64,000 bases of DNA from NCBI GenBank assembly GCA_002717145.1, contig PBCP01000103.1, positions 1-64,000 of the forward strand, in the 5' to 3' direction. A program made the translations under genes and the position numbers. Shown one piece after another: positions 25,537-34,920 of this stretch. Each line of letters opens with the position of its first letter. The first letter of the stretch is position 1. The DNA comes from Planctomycetaceae bacterium. Its GTDB lineage: Bacteria > Planctomycetota > Planctomycetia > Pirellulales > Pirellulaceae. The notes beneath the pieces were generated by a model that saw nothing but the letters and a program-made list of their open reading frames with translations, was not told where the DNA came from and did no database searches.

Positions 25537-26706
25537 ATGGCGGCTAAGACCTGGCAGCTTACTGAGGTAAGCAATGGTACGTTTGTCGAACATTTAGAAT
25601 TGTCTTCCCGAGACGTTACAGACACCCCGGAAGGGTGGAGTGTAATAAAGAAGACAATGCGTGGTGGACTTAGTGACGGCGTTGAAATTGTTGAAATCAA
25701 CAATGGCAAATTATCATTTGGAGTGCTGCTGACTCGTGGAATGAGTTTGACCACCGCGACTATCGGGAAGCAGTCTTTTGGTTGGAAATCTCCTGTACAG
25801 GGGCCAGTGCATCCAAAGTATGTACCGTTGAATGAGCCAAGTGGGCTTGGCTGGCTCGATGGCTTTGACGAAATGATGGTTCGGTGTGGCCTGGAGAGTA
25901 ATGGTGCTCCTGAATTTGATGCAGAGACCCATAATCTACAGTACCCTTTACACGGTCGTATCGGGAACAAGCCGGCTCAAAAAGCGGCAATTACCATCGA
26001 CGCGGACGCCGGTACGATCTCTGTTTCGGGGGTGGTCGTTGAAACTCGCTTTCACTTCTTCAAGTTGTGTTTGGAAACAACTATTACCACTGGATTTGGT
26101 GATAATGCGATCGTGCTAAATGACACAGTGAAGAATCTTTCGGCTAGTCCCGCGGAAGCTCAAATGCTTTATCATGCAAACTTCGGTGATCCTTTGCTGG
26201 ATGCAGGCTCCAAAGTAGTGGCACCGATTGATGAACTTGTTCCTCGCAATGACCACGCTGCCAGTGGAATTGAAGCATGGGATAGTTATCAGGCAGCCCA
26301 GCCAGGATTCGAAGAACAGGTGTATTTCCTCAAATGTCTGGGGGATAACGACGGAAATACAGAAGTGTTATTGAAAAATGCGCATAGTACTCAGGGGGTT
26401 AGCCTGAGTTACAACATAAATGCTTTACCATGCTTTAGTGTTTGGAAGAATACGACGGCTTTAGAGGACGGATTTGTCACCGGGATTGAACCAGGAACCA
26501 ACTACCCTAACCCTCGTACTTATGAAGGCGAACAAGGGCGAGTCATTAAACTGGAGCCCGGTGGCTCAGCTAATCTGGGGTTAACGATGCAATTTCTAGT
26601 TTCCGATAAACAGGTTGCTGAAGTGGAGAAGAGGGTTGCTGAGTTACAGTCCGGAAGTGAGCCGACTATTCACAGTAAACCTCGAAAAGGATGGTGTGCT
26701 CCTTAG
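25537..26706 (+). CDS. DUF4432 / aldose 1-epimerase-like protein
   Basis: A 389-residue galactose-mutarotase-fold protein of the DUF4432 type. Features are GKLSFGVLLTRGMSLTTAT near the N-terminus, WLDGFDEMMVRCGLESNGAP, the YPLHGRIGN loop, LYHANFGDP and the C-terminal VTGIEPGTNYPNPR. The family is related to aldose epimerases, and the two conserved histidines in PLHGR and YHANFG could form the active site. It opens a run of sugar-metabolism genes. The ATG at 25537 has GGAG seven bases upstream; the longer frame has an adjacent GTG. Confidence 0.85.
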   Translation: MAAKTWQLTEVSNGTFVEHLELSSRDVTDTPEGWSVIKKTMRGGLSDGVEIVEINNGKLSFGVLLTRGMSLTTATIGKQSFGWKSPVQGPVHPKYVPLNEPSGLGWLDGFDEMMVRCGLESNGAPEFDAETHNLQYPLHGRIGNKPAQKAAITIDADAGTISVSGVVVETRFHFFKLCLETTITTGFGDNAIVLNDTVKNLSASPAEAQMLYHANFGDPLLDAGSKVVAPIDELVPRNDHAASGIEAWDSYQAAQPGFEEQVYFLKCLGDNDGNTEVLLKNAHSTQGVSLSYNINALPCFSVWKNTTALEDGFVTGIEPGTNYPNPRTYEGEQGRVIKLEPGGSANLGLTMQFLVSDKQVAEVEKRVAELQSGSEPTIHSKPRKGWCAP

Positions 26707-26827
26707 GATTTAGAAGTGAAGAGCAATCGCTATCCTTTCGAGCTGGGCCAGAGTGGTTTAAAATTCGACAATGTTCCCTGTTTCAAACCGACACATCCAA
26801 TCGAAACAGATCATATAAGCTAACACG

Positions 26828-26860
26828 ACGGACGCTCCTTTTTTGGAGCTTCCGTTTTTT
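26828..26860 (+). terminator. Rho-independent terminator after the DUF4432 gene
   Basis: An 11-bp stem with one mismatch (26828-26838 with 26845-26855, ACGGACGCTCC/GGAGCTTCCGT) and a 6-T loop is followed by a T-run to 26860. It separates the epimerase-like gene from the next sugar gene. Confidence 0.8.
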
Positions 26861-26905
26861 ATAAAACACGACGTTCATCCAATTAATAACAGGAGTGAAT
26901 GATAG

Positions 26906-27937
26906 ATGACAAATCTATTTCCAAAATTACATAACGCCATGTGGCCGGGTCTGGTTGGCAAAGGTGACGAAGAAGGTCAGGAGCCACCAATCAGTCTAGA
27001 ACGCATGCTTGAACTGACGGCAGCGGCTGAAGTGGACGGACAAAAGTTTGAAGGAGTGGATTATTTCCTTTTCCATCCTCATACTGATCCTGACGCCAGC
27101 GAAGATGAATTGAAGGAAATTGCTGACTTAATTGGAAGCTATAACCTAAAAGTAGGTTCGGTGGTGGCCCCGGTTTGGCCGGGAACTGTTGGTGATTCAG
27201 CCATGGGGGATGATGACCAACAGGCTAAGTTTCTGGATGCGATTAAAAAGGCCTGTCGAATTGCTGGTGTGTTTAATGAGCATGGCATTCGGGAATACGG
27301 AGTGATTCGTATCGATTCCGCAGAATTCGGAGTTGAACAATGGCGCAAGGACCCGGTGGCAAATACAGCAAGAATCGTTGATACATTTACGAAAGCAGCC
27401 GAAATTGCTGAGGCTCATGGAGAGCGTTTGGCTTGTGAAGGTGAAATTTGCTGGGCCGGGATGCACAGTTGGAAAGATATGCTCGATGTTCTGGAAGCAG
27501 TTGGCAAACCGGAGAGCTTTGGATTCCAGTCTGACCAGGCTCACACCTATTTGTATTTAATGGGATACAATGCTGCCGAGCATGCTTTGTTGCAGGAAGG
27601 ATATTCTGAAGAAGAATTCTATGCTGCCTACGAAGTGATGACAGAGAAACTGCGGCCATGGACGATAGACTTCCATGTGGCTCAGAACGATGGCACAGTT
27701 CACGGTGCCGGGTCACATGATAAAACCGGTAAGCACTGTCGTGCGGACGATCCCAACGGAAAACTGGATATCACTCGGACAGCAGGATACTGGCTCCAGG
27801 ACGCTGCTTCACGTGGCATTCAGCATATATGCTGGGATGGCTGTATGTTCTCGAATGACGTACTGGAGAGTCCGGATACTTGGAATGTCATTCTGAAAGC
27901 AATGGTCGATGTTCGTAATGCTCACGGCTGGAATTAA
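26906..27937 (+). CDS. Xylose-isomerase-like TIM-barrel sugar isomerase/epimerase
   Basis: A 343-residue TIM-barrel protein of the AP-endonuclease 2/xylose-isomerase-like superfamily. Likely metal ligands are Glu and Asp/His at strand ends: [37 protein letters not shown] and HCRADDPNG followed by the C-terminal HICWDGCM. I cannot assign a substrate; the family acts on keto-sugars and inositol derivatives. A strong AACAGGAGTGAATG Shine-Dalgarno precedes the ATG. It lies about 60 bp ahead of an oxidoreductase of the Gfo/Idh/MocA family, a common pairing in planctomycete sugar catabolism. Confidence 0.85.
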   Translation: MTNLFPKLHNAMWPGLVGKGDEEGQEPPISLERMLELTAAAEVDGQKFEGVDYFLFHPHTDPDASEDELKEIADLIGSYNLKVGSVVAPVWPGTVGDSAMGDDDQQAKFLDAIKKACRIAGVFNEHGIREYGVIRIDSAEFGVEQWRKDPVANTARIVDTFTKAAEIAEAHGERLACEGEICWAGMHSWKDMLDVLEAVGKPESFGFQSDQAHTYLYLMGYNAAEHALLQEGYSEEEFYAAYEVMTEKLRPWTIDFHVAQNDGTVHGAGSHDKTGKHCRADDPNGKLDITRTAGYWLQDAASRGIQHICWDGCMFSNDVLESPDTWNVILKAMVDVRNAHGWN

Positions 27938-27999
27938 CTTAATTACAACACTTGAAATGCCGGCTGCTTGAAGGCTGGTTGGAAACGAAGAGAAAAATA

Positions 28000-29139
28000 A
28001 TGGCTAAAAAACCACTAAATATCGGCATGATTGGCTACGGCTTTATGGGTCGTACGCATTCCAATGCATATTGTAAAGTCAACAATTTTTTTGATCTGGA
28101 ATACAAGCCAGTCCTTAAAGCGGCGTGTGCTCGTAACGCGGAACGTGTTCAGGCATTCGCGGATACCTGGGGATATGAATCGGTTGAAACCGACTGGAGG
28201 GCATTGATTGCCAGAGATGATATCGATGCGGTCGATATCTGTACTCCGAATAACCTGCACAAGGAAATCGCTCTGGCGTGTGCCGAGGCAGGGAAAATGA
28301 TCCTTTGTGAAAAGCCACTGTCGATGGACGCTGCCGAAGGTGAGGAAATGTGTGCCGCAGTCGAAGCAGCAGGCGTTGCTAACATTGTATGGTACAACTA
28401 TCGTCGTGTTCCTGCTGTTACTCTCGCCAAGCAATTGATTGATGAAGGGAAGCTGGGGCGAATCTTCCATTACAGAGCTCAGTTTTTACAGGACTGGACA
28501 ATTTCTACTGACTTACCTCAGGGAGGTGAGGCTTTATGGCGACTGGATGCTTCTGTTGCAGGTTCCGGCGTGACAGGCGACCTTTTGGCGCATTGTATCG
28601 ATACGGCGATCTGGCTTAATGGCTCGATTGATTCGGTATCCGCAATGACTGAGACATTTATTAAAGAACGTGTTCATCAAGATACGGGTGAAGTGATGCC
28701 TGTCACAATTGATGACGCCTGTACTTTTATGGGGCGCTTTAGTAACGGTTCACTGGCCTTGTTTGAATCAACTCGTTATGCCCGCGGGCACAAGGCGTTA
28801 TACACTCTGGAAATAAACGGTGAAAAGGGTTCCTTACGATGGGATCTGCATGACTTGCATCGTCTTGAGTACTTCGACCATGCTGATGAGGGCACAGTTC
28901 GTGGATGGAAAAGTATTCACGTGACTGATGGTGAGCACCCTTACATGGGTAACTGGTGGGTTCCGGGACTGCAGATTGGGTATGAGCATACGTTCGTACA
29001 TCAAGTAGCAGATTTCCTAAAGAGTTTAGAGACGGGGGAACCAGCCGGTCCGACCTTCAGGGACGCTCTGGAAACTCAGAAAGTCTGTGACGCTGTTTTG
29101 GCTTCGGCAAACAGTGGTGCTTGGCAAAACGTGGGCTAA
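28000..29139 (+). CDS. Gfo/Idh/MocA family oxidoreductase
   Basis: A 379-residue NAD(P)-dependent sugar oxidoreductase. The Rossmann fold is marked by [17 protein letters not shown], followed by [24 protein letters not shown] and the catalytic EKPLS motif. The C-terminal domain has the [18 protein letters not shown] segment, whose His/Asp are the usual substrate-site residues. It lacks a Tat signal, so it is cytoplasmic. The open frame starts at TTG 27952, but [14 protein letters not shown] at ATG 28000 is the natural start. It should work with the flanking TIM-barrel isomerases; substrate unknown. Confidence 0.93.
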   Translation: MAKKPLNIGMIGYGFMGRTHSNAYCKVNNFFDLEYKPVLKAACARNAERVQAFADTWGYESVETDWRALIARDDIDAVDICTPNNLHKEIALACAEAGKMILCEKPLSMDAAEGEEMCAAVEAAGVANIVWYNYRRVPAVTLAKQLIDEGKLGRIFHYRAQFLQDWTISTDLPQGGEALWRLDASVAGSGVTGDLLAHCIDTAIWLNGSIDSVSAMTETFIKERVHQDTGEVMPVTIDDACTFMGRFSNGSLALFESTRYARGHKALYTLEINGEKGSLRWDLHDLHRLEYFDHADEGTVRGWKSIHVTDGEHPYMGNWWVPGLQIGYEHTFVHQVADFLKSLETGEPAGPTFRDALETQKVCDAVLASANSGAWQNVG

Positions 29140-29157
29140 GGGCGGGAGAAATCCTGC

Positions 29158-29817
29158 ATGAATTATTTAGCTCATGCCTACCAATATCTAAATAAACCTC
29201 TTTTCATGTCGGGCACGGGAGTGCCTGATATGCTGAGTGTGGTGGATAGAAAAGTGCGAGTTCGCTCGCGAAATCTGAAACCTTTGATAGAGAGTTCAGA
29301 GTTGGAAGTTGCCGAAATTGCGGCAGGAATTCAACAGCATCTGGATGATGATCGCTGGTTTCATGCAACGAAAATCTTCAATCAGCTCAACCTCGAATTC
29401 GCTCGGGCGATGCGGGAAGCTGATCCTGAAGATTCCTCCTTGCGACCGCGGTTTTTGGGCCACATTATTATCGAGCTCCTGTTGGATGCCCGATTAGCAG
29501 AGTTGCACCCGGGACTGCTTGATTGCTACTACGAAGTGCTCGAGCAAGTCGATGCTGAAAAGATTCAGCTGGTAATCAATAAGGCATCCGCCTGTAAGAC
29601 TGACCAGTTTATTAGGTTTTTTCAGGCGTTTTGCCGGGAACGATTTTTATATGATTATCTGGATGACGAGCGATTAGCCTATCGGTTAAACCAGGTGATG
29701 AAACGAGTTGGCTTACCGGTGTTTGGTGACTCGTTAATGAAACTTTTTCCGTCGATACGACGTCGTGTATATGATTGCCATGACGAGCTGCTGACGGCCG
29801 AAGTGGAAACTGACTGA
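29158..29817 (+). CDS. AcpH-like protein (acyl carrier protein phosphodiesterase family, tentative)
   Basis: A 219-residue soluble helical protein. The N-terminus MNYLAHAYQYL...LFMSGTGVPDML resembles the AcpH start (MNFLAHLHLA with GNLLADF), and IAAGIQQHLDDDRWFHATKIF matches the family's GIxxHxxID segment with its His and Asp residues. The rest is weakly alike. If correct it would remove phosphopantetheine from acyl carrier protein, but it may have drifted. It lies 18 bp behind the oxidoreductase and 41 bp ahead of a sugar isomerase, so it is probably part of their operon, which gives no hint of ACP metabolism. Confidence 0.5.
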   Translation: MNYLAHAYQYLNKPLFMSGTGVPDMLSVVDRKVRVRSRNLKPLIESSELEVAEIAAGIQQHLDDDRWFHATKIFNQLNLEFARAMREADPEDSSLRPRFLGHIIIELLLDARLAELHPGLLDCYYEVLEQVDAEKIQLVINKASACKTDQFIRFFQAFCRERFLYDYLDDERLAYRLNQVMKRVGLPVFGDSLMKLFPSIRRRVYDCHDELLTAEVETD

Positions 29818-29858
29818 CAGATGAAGACCTGATACATGACTGTAGAGGATACAACACT

Positions 29859-30710
29859 ATGAAATTTGGAATGAACTTACTGCTGTGGACCGGCGCGATG
29901 AATGACGACATGATTCCCGTTGTCGCTTCCCTCAAAGAAATGGGATACGACGGTGTCGAAATTCCCGTTTTCGAAGACAATCTTGAGCTTTATACAAAAT
30001 GGGGGGCTCGCCTTCAGGAAATGGGTCTCGAGTGTACTGCTGTGACGGTTCGTGGTGAGGAAGACAATCCTATCAGTTCAGATCCGGCTGTTCGTGCGTT
30101 GGGAGTCGAAAACAATAAGCGAGCTTTGGATAATGCTGCCGCAGCAGGCGCTGTGCGATTAGTTGGCCCTTATCATTCGGCTCTGGGAGTCTTTTCCGGT
30201 CAGGGCCCTTCTGAAGATGAATGGAAATGGGGTGTCGATAGTATGCGCCAGGTTGCTGAGCATGCGGAGACGGTAGGGATCACCCTTGGCGTCGAAGCTC
30301 TCAATCGTTTCGAGACTTACCTTCTCAATACCCATGCCGACTCTGCGCGTTTCGTTCGCGAAGTGGATCATCAAAATGCCCGGATGATGTATGACACATT
30401 TCATGCCAATATTGAAGAAAAGGACATTGCTCAGGCTATTCGAGATTGCCATGACGTTTGTGCTCTGGTTCATATCTCAGAAAATGATCGCTCAACTCCC
30501 GGAAGCGGTAATGTTGACTGGGATACTAACTTCGACACATTGAAAGAAGTTGGCTATGACGGCTGGATGGTTGTGGAAGCCTTCGGACTTGCTTTGCCGG
30601 AATTGGTGGCTGCCACGAAAATTTGGCGACGTATGTACGAAAGTGAAGAACAGCTTGCTAGTGATGCATTGTCCTTTATGAAAGAGCAGGTTGCTAAGCG
30701 ATGGGGTTAG
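29859..30710 (+). CDS. Sugar epimerase/isomerase, TIM-barrel (hydroxypyruvate isomerase/psicose epimerase-like)
   Basis: A 283-residue xylose-isomerase-like TIM barrel. Family markers: GMNLLLWTG, MGYDGVEIPVFE, LGVEALNRFETYLLNT (first metal Glu), MMYDTFHANIEE (Asp and His), LVHISENDRSTPGSG (His) and DGWMVVEAFG (last Glu). This is the pattern of D-psicose/D-tagatose 3-epimerases and related enzymes with Mn2+ at the active site. It ends the sugar operon and is followed by a strong terminator. Confidence 0.88.
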   Translation: MKFGMNLLLWTGAMNDDMIPVVASLKEMGYDGVEIPVFEDNLELYTKWGARLQEMGLECTAVTVRGEEDNPISSDPAVRALGVENNKRALDNAAAAGAVRLVGPYHSALGVFSGQGPSEDEWKWGVDSMRQVAEHAETVGITLGVEALNRFETYLLNTHADSARFVREVDHQNARMMYDTFHANIEEKDIAQAIRDCHDVCALVHISENDRSTPGSGNVDWDTNFDTLKEVGYDGWMVVEAFGLALPELVAATKIWRRMYESEEQLASDALSFMKEQVAKRWG

Positions 30711-30730
30711 GCTCTGCTATTATGCATAAC

Positions 30731-30765
30731 AGCCCGCCATGGTTAGTTCTGTGGCGGGCTTTTTA
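30731..30765 (+). terminator. Rho-independent terminator of the sugar cluster
   Basis: A perfect 9-bp GC-rich stem AGCCCGCCA/TGGCGGGCT (30731-30739 with 30752-30760) with a 12-nt loop, followed by TTTTT, 20 bp after the epimerase stop. Confidence 0.9.
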
Positions 30766-30916
30766 TTGGGCTATTGAAATGCTGGACGAAGGCGTGACTT
30801 CGGCCACAAACCTGACGAGGTTGAGCGATCGCAAATGCTGCCTTTGAGCTGGTCTTAAAAGTGGCTTGTCAGGCTCAAATTGACGCCGTACGACATTTAT
30901 TCGTATAGTTACGGGC

Positions 30917-31750
30917 ATGTCTGACGCGCAAGAATCATCTGAGAAGCCTGCTAACCGCCCCAGGGCAGTCCCTATGGATCCCCAGCAGATGGGTTTGAGT
31001 GAGTTTTATCGCCCCGATGAGGACGAAGGAACATCGCTGACAGACCTAAGTGGGGCTTATGCCGAATTAATGAATTCAGGCGAAGATCCTTATGAGGCGG
31101 TGGACGATCTTGAGAACGCTGTTATGGCGGAAGGGGCAGAAAGTGTAGTACTGCCACCCGAAGCCGAAAATCATGTGAAAGCCCGCCCCGTCTCAGTGGC
31201 AGTGACTGCCGAAGAGGAAGCAGAATTGTCACCTCGATCCATCCTCGAGGCGATGTTGTTCGTGGGTGACCCTACCGGCCAACCTTTGGAGGCAGCGAAA
31301 GTCGCTTCTATGATGCGAGGTGTTTCTGTTCAGGAAATTGATGGCTTGGTGTCGGATTTGAATCGGATTTACGATAGAGCTCGGTCGGTTTTCGAAGTCC
31401 GTCGGGAAAATGCCGGCTACGTCATGGGCTTGCGTCCGGAACACGATCAACTGCGTGAACGGTTTTATGGTCGCGTCCGCGAAACTAAATTGTCTCAGGT
31501 AGCGATCGATGTGCTAGCGGTTGTTGCTTACAATCAGGGTATAAGTAGACAGGAAATTGATGCGATGAGGGATCAGGCCAGCGGGTCTGTTCTCTCTCAA
31601 TTAGTACGTCGTCAAATGCTTCGACTCGAACGCACCGATGAAAAACCACGTAAGACAATTTACTTTACAACGGAACGATTTCTGAACGTGTTCGGATTGG
31701 ACAATATTGAAGATCTCCCCCAGGCGATGATTCTTGATCATCAGTGGTAA
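30917..31750 (+). CDS. scpB: Segregation and condensation protein B
   Basis: ScpB joins SMC and ScpA in the condensin complex for chromosome segregation. The winged-helix core spans about residues 100-270: SPRSILEAMLFVGDPTGQPLEAAKVA, then LSQVAIDVLAVVAYNQGISRQEIDAMRDQ with the hallmark AYxQ, followed by TIYFTTERFLNVFGLDNIEDLP. The first about 95 residues are an acidic, probably disordered extension not typical of short ScpB proteins. scpA is 6 kb downstream instead of adjacent. Confidence 0.92.
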   Translation: MSDAQESSEKPANRPRAVPMDPQQMGLSEFYRPDEDEGTSLTDLSGAYAELMNSGEDPYEAVDDLENAVMAEGAESVVLPPEAENHVKARPVSVAVTAEEEAELSPRSILEAMLFVGDPTGQPLEAAKVASMMRGVSVQEIDGLVSDLNRIYDRARSVFEVRRENAGYVMGLRPEHDQLRERFYGRVRETKLSQVAIDVLAVVAYNQGISRQEIDAMRDQASGSVLSQLVRRQMLRLERTDEKPRKTIYFTTERFLNVFGLDNIEDLPQAMILDHQW

Positions 31751-31793
31751 GAGAAGGTAGCAAAGCTGAAAACGCAGGTAGTTCGAGAGTGCT

Positions 31794-32489
31794 ATGACGC
31801 CACGAGAAAAAATATTACAGTTGCGGGGTAATTCTCCGCTTATTTTGCCGTCGTTATTGTTATGTGATTTTGGTGACCTTCAAAGCGAAATTGCACTGTT
31901 GGAGAAGGCCGGCGTGAGGGCATTACATCTGGATGTTATGGATGGAATGTTTGTTCCTAATATGACCTACGGAATGCCAATCGTGGAAGGCTTATCACGC
32001 CACACTTCCATGCCGCTGGATGTTCATCTCATGATCGAGGATCCATCGAGGTATGTAGAGCAATTTGCGGCAGCCGGATCAGATTTAATTACGGTCCATG
32101 TTGAGGCCTGTTCTGATCTCAAAGGTACATTAGAGCAGATTCGTGATTTGGGAGTAGCCAGTGGAGTGGCGTTGAATCCGGATACTCCGCTGGAGACGAT
32201 TCTTCCTCATTTGGAACTCTGTGATTTGGTGCTTTGTATGAGTGTCAACGCCGGATTCGGTGGTCAGAGTTTCAACCCTGTCGCAATTGAGAAACTTAAT
32301 CAACTGGTGCAGATACGGGAACAACAGCGACTGGAATTTATTTTGGAAGTGGATGGTGGAGTTAATGTGGACACCATTCAGGATTGTTATGATGCTGGTG
32401 CTACTTGGTTTGTTGCTGGTTCTTCGATCTTTAGACAGCCATGTTATCAACTCGCTGTGTCAGATTTAACGGCGGCCGCAACCGGCTGA
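31794..32489 (+). CDS. rpe: Ribulose-phosphate 3-epimerase
   Basis: Interconverts ribulose 5-phosphate and xylulose 5-phosphate in the pentose phosphate pathway and Calvin-type cycles. The 231-residue TIM barrel has PSLLLCDFGDL, the metal-site HLDVMDGMFVPN and DVHLMIEDP, MSVNAGFGGQSF (usually SVNPGFGGQ) and EVDGGVN with the second catalytic Asp. It follows scpB by about 40 bp. The pro-to-ala change at the phosphate-binding loop is conservative. Confidence 0.95.
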   Translation: MTPREKILQLRGNSPLILPSLLLCDFGDLQSEIALLEKAGVRALHLDVMDGMFVPNMTYGMPIVEGLSRHTSMPLDVHLMIEDPSRYVEQFAAAGSDLITVHVEACSDLKGTLEQIRDLGVASGVALNPDTPLETILPHLELCDLVLCMSVNAGFGGQSFNPVAIEKLNQLVQIREQQRLEFILEVDGGVNVDTIQDCYDAGATWFVAGSSIFRQPCYQLAVSDLTAAATG

Positions 32490-32678
32490 ATCTACTGTTA
32501 AGGGTAGGTTTTGGGTTGTAGAGTTGAAGATTCCAGCATAAAACGAGAAGAATACATCTTTCCCCTTGTGTTCCGGGGCAGTTTTTCATTACCTTTTTGA
32601 GGTCGAAATTGTCCGTATTTAGACCATAATAACTGGCAGCTTATTAAAGAAATGAGATGTCGGGACCTTGATAACTAA

Positions 32679-33509
32679 ATGGCTACCTCAACCGAAACAG
32701 AAAAACGAACAAAACGCGGTGTTCCCGAAGGCCTTTGGGTCAAATGCCCGGGTTGTCAGCAAACGATCTATAAGAAGACAGCTGATGAATTGCTGGGTAC
32801 TTGTCCAGAGTGTGGTTATCACTTCTACGTGTCTGGGCAGGAAAGAATTCGTCAGGTACTAGACGAAGGGACATTTGAAGAGTGGGATGCAGAACTGATG
32901 CCCACCGATCCGCTGGAATTCAAAGATCGTAAGTCTTATGCCGATCGAATAGTTGCTGAGCAGAAACGTACTGGGCTAAGTGATGCAGCATTGACCGGTT
33001 GTGGTATGATTCGAGCCAGACGTGTTGCCATTGGGGTCACGGATTCCGCTTTTATCATGGGAAGTATGGGGTCGGTTGTCGGTGAACGACTGACTCGCCT
33101 GATCGAACGAGCGACTGAGCAAAATCTGCCTCTGATTATTATTAGCGGATCGGGCGGCGGTGCTCGTATGCATGAAGGGATTCTTTCCCTGATGCAGATG
33201 GCTAAAGTGTCTGCGGCCCTTGCTCGTTATGACCAACGGGGTGGGTTCTTTATTTCCGTATTAACCAATCCCACTATGGGAGGTGTTGCTGCCAGCTTTG
33301 CTGCCTTGGGTGATATATGTTTTGCCGAGCCTAAAGCGCTTATTGGTTTTGCAGGTCCCCGAACAATTAAGGCGACGATTCGCATTGAGCTGCCGGAAGG
33401 GTTTCAAACGAGCGAATTCCTTTTAGAGCACGGTTATGTTGACCGTATTGTTTCACGTCGCAAATTGAAGAGCGAAATCGCTCGCACGATCGACTACGTT
33501 GGGAAATAA
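32679..33509 (+). CDS. accD: Acetyl-CoA carboxylase carboxyltransferase subunit beta
   Basis: AccD is the zinc-ribbon half of the carboxyltransferase that makes malonyl-CoA for fatty acid synthesis. The N-terminal zinc ribbon is [20 protein letters not shown] with CPEC, giving Cys-x2-Cys and Cys-x2-Cys. The crotonase core has [38 protein letters not shown] and [12 protein letters not shown]. At 276 residues the length is normal. accA is not in the window. Confidence 0.96.
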   Translation: MATSTETEKRTKRGVPEGLWVKCPGCQQTIYKKTADELLGTCPECGYHFYVSGQERIRQVLDEGTFEEWDAELMPTDPLEFKDRKSYADRIVAEQKRTGLSDAALTGCGMIRARRVAIGVTDSAFIMGSMGSVVGERLTRLIERATEQNLPLIIISGSGGGARMHEGILSLMQMAKVSAALARYDQRGGFFISVLTNPTMGGVAASFAALGDICFAEPKALIGFAGPRTIKATIRIELPEGFQTSEFLLEHGYVDRIVSRRKLKSEIARTIDYVGK

Positions 33510-33602
33510 CTTGTTGAGACGTGCTTATAGGCAATGAGCGGGTCAGAGCATTAGAGACAATTAGAGCCATAGCTTATCAAGCTATATGAATAGGGATGAT
33601 CT

Positions 33603-34517
33603 ATGGGGTTGTTCGACAACGTCAAAACTCTCTTCGGTGGAAAACGGAAGTCCGATGGTAATCAAAAGACGGTTTACCGTAAAAACGTCAATATAGAAAA
33701 ACGTTTCGAATTTGTTCGTACAGCGGTCTCAGGTACGATGTCTAATTTTTTCATGGCCCGTGATCGGGAAACCGATCGAATTGTCGGTTTGAAGATTGCA
33801 GACTCTGAAAAAACGGCTCTTTTTGAGCAACGCTTCAAGGCCTTGAAAAAACCTCCGGAAGGATTGATTGCCAGTAAAGTCGTGCACCCGAATGTCGTGA
33901 AGACCTATGAATACGGTACCTCGTCAACGAAACAAAACTATCTGGTGATGGAGTATCTCAAAGGCGCGGGCTTACATGCCATGATCTATGATCGGGATTC
34001 AATGCTTGAAGGTAAGCGTCTGAACTTGATTAGGCAATTTGCGGAAGCGCTTGGTGCCGTTCACAAAGCAGGGTTTATACATCGGGATGTGTGTCCAAGG
34101 AACTTTATCGCGACTCCGGATTGTTCTGCTGTCAAACTATTTGATTTTGGGCTTTCGCTTCCGGATGAACCACCATTCCATCAGCCTGGTAATAGAACCG
34201 GGACACCTTTTTATATGGCTCCTGAAATTGTTCGTCGGCGAAAAACGGATCATCGGGTGGATATCTTTGCGATGGGCGTCTCCTTTTACCAACTGTTAAC
34301 CTTTGAACTTCCGTGGCCTTCCAATGATGCCTCAGGACTAGCAGCGTTAAGTCATGATACGCTCAAGCCTACTTCTATTCTGGAGTACAAACCGAAACTA
34401 CATCCCAAGCTGGCAGAGGCAATAATGTTATGTATGTCCGTCGATCCTAATGATCGGCCTAAAACAACAGATAAGTTCCTCCAGATGATCAATAGTGTTG
34501 AAACGGTAAATGTTTAG
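33603..34517 (+). CDS. Serine/threonine protein kinase-like protein, atypical motifs
   Basis: A 304-residue soluble kinase-fold protein without membrane helix. ATP-binding Lys64 (VGLKIAD), catalytic loop H160-R-D162-V-C-P-R-N167 and D181-F-G are present, with the APE-like MAPEIV and DIFAMGVSFYQLL segments. Two deviations stand out: the Gly-rich loop reads VSGTMSNFFMA, with one glycine, and the catalytic-loop Lys is Cys164, although Arg166 sits where tyrosine kinases have their arginine. Activity is plausible but may be low. The target is unknown. It lies 90 bp behind accD. Confidence 0.85.
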   Translation: MGLFDNVKTLFGGKRKSDGNQKTVYRKNVNIEKRFEFVRTAVSGTMSNFFMARDRETDRIVGLKIADSEKTALFEQRFKALKKPPEGLIASKVVHPNVVKTYEYGTSSTKQNYLVMEYLKGAGLHAMIYDRDSMLEGKRLNLIRQFAEALGAVHKAGFIHRDVCPRNFIATPDCSAVKLFDFGLSLPDEPPFHQPGNRTGTPFYMAPEIVRRRKTDHRVDIFAMGVSFYQLLTFELPWPSNDASGLAALSHDTLKPTSILEYKPKLHPKLAEAIMLCMSVDPNDRPKTTDKFLQMINSVETVNV

Positions 34518-34523
34518 ATAAAG

Positions 34524-34619
34524 ACCCCAAAACTGTATTCATTGTTAAGTCGGGGCTTAAAACTGCCGAGAATCGCCTAGTCAACGCTTTTTTAGCGGTT
34601 GATGATACGATTTTGGGGT
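34524..34619. promoter_or_regulatory. Structured region before the PVC small basic protein gene
   Basis: ACCCCAAAA (34524-34532) is exactly inverted at 34611-34619, and the interval holds a nested hairpin TCAACGCT (34581-34588) with AGCGGTTGA (34594-34602, one bulged G). It lies between the kinase stop and the small basic protein start. It may be the kinase terminator, or part of the leader of the small basic protein. Confidence 0.4.
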
Positions 34620-34681
34620 TCTATACTTAGGGATTCTGACACCGAAATTGTTCTCTCCAGTTAGACCTTGGAGCTTAAATA

Positions 34682-34909
34682 ATGACTATCGATAAAAGTT
34701 TGAAGATTTCTCGTGGCTCTATTCAGAGCCGTAATGTGCTGACTCGTGTTGAGCGATTAAAGCAGCTTACGGAAGAAGAACGCTGGAATAAGGGAGATTC
34801 TCCATACGGCCTGCCAAAGGTTCGCGTCGCCAAAGTTTCTTTGAAACGTAAGAAAAAGGTGAAGCAAGTCGATGAAGACGATACTTCGGTCGAGACTGCG
34901 GCAGAATAG
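34682..34909 (+). CDS. PVC-superphylum small basic protein (TIGR04137-like)
   Basis: A 75-residue protein beginning MTIDKSLKISRGSIQSRNVL, with TRVERLKQL and GLPKVRVAKVSLKRKKK. It matches by eye the small basic protein conserved in Planctomycetes, Verrucomicrobia and Chlamydiae and named for its proposed ribosomal/rRNA link. The N-terminal two-thirds is basic and conserved; the C-terminus is acidic (DEDDTSVETAAE). It has a GGAG ribosome-binding site. The function is not established. It is the best lineage marker in the window. Confidence 0.85.
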   Translation: MTIDKSLKISRGSIQSRNVLTRVERLKQLTEEERWNKGDSPYGLPKVRVAKVSLKRKKKVKQVDEDDTSVETAAE

Positions 34910-34920
34910 TTCCCTAGCTG

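Noticed and set aside
25452-25970. 172-codon minus-strand frame opposite the DUF4432 gene
   Set aside because: It overlaps a well-supported family gene and its product has no recognisable features.
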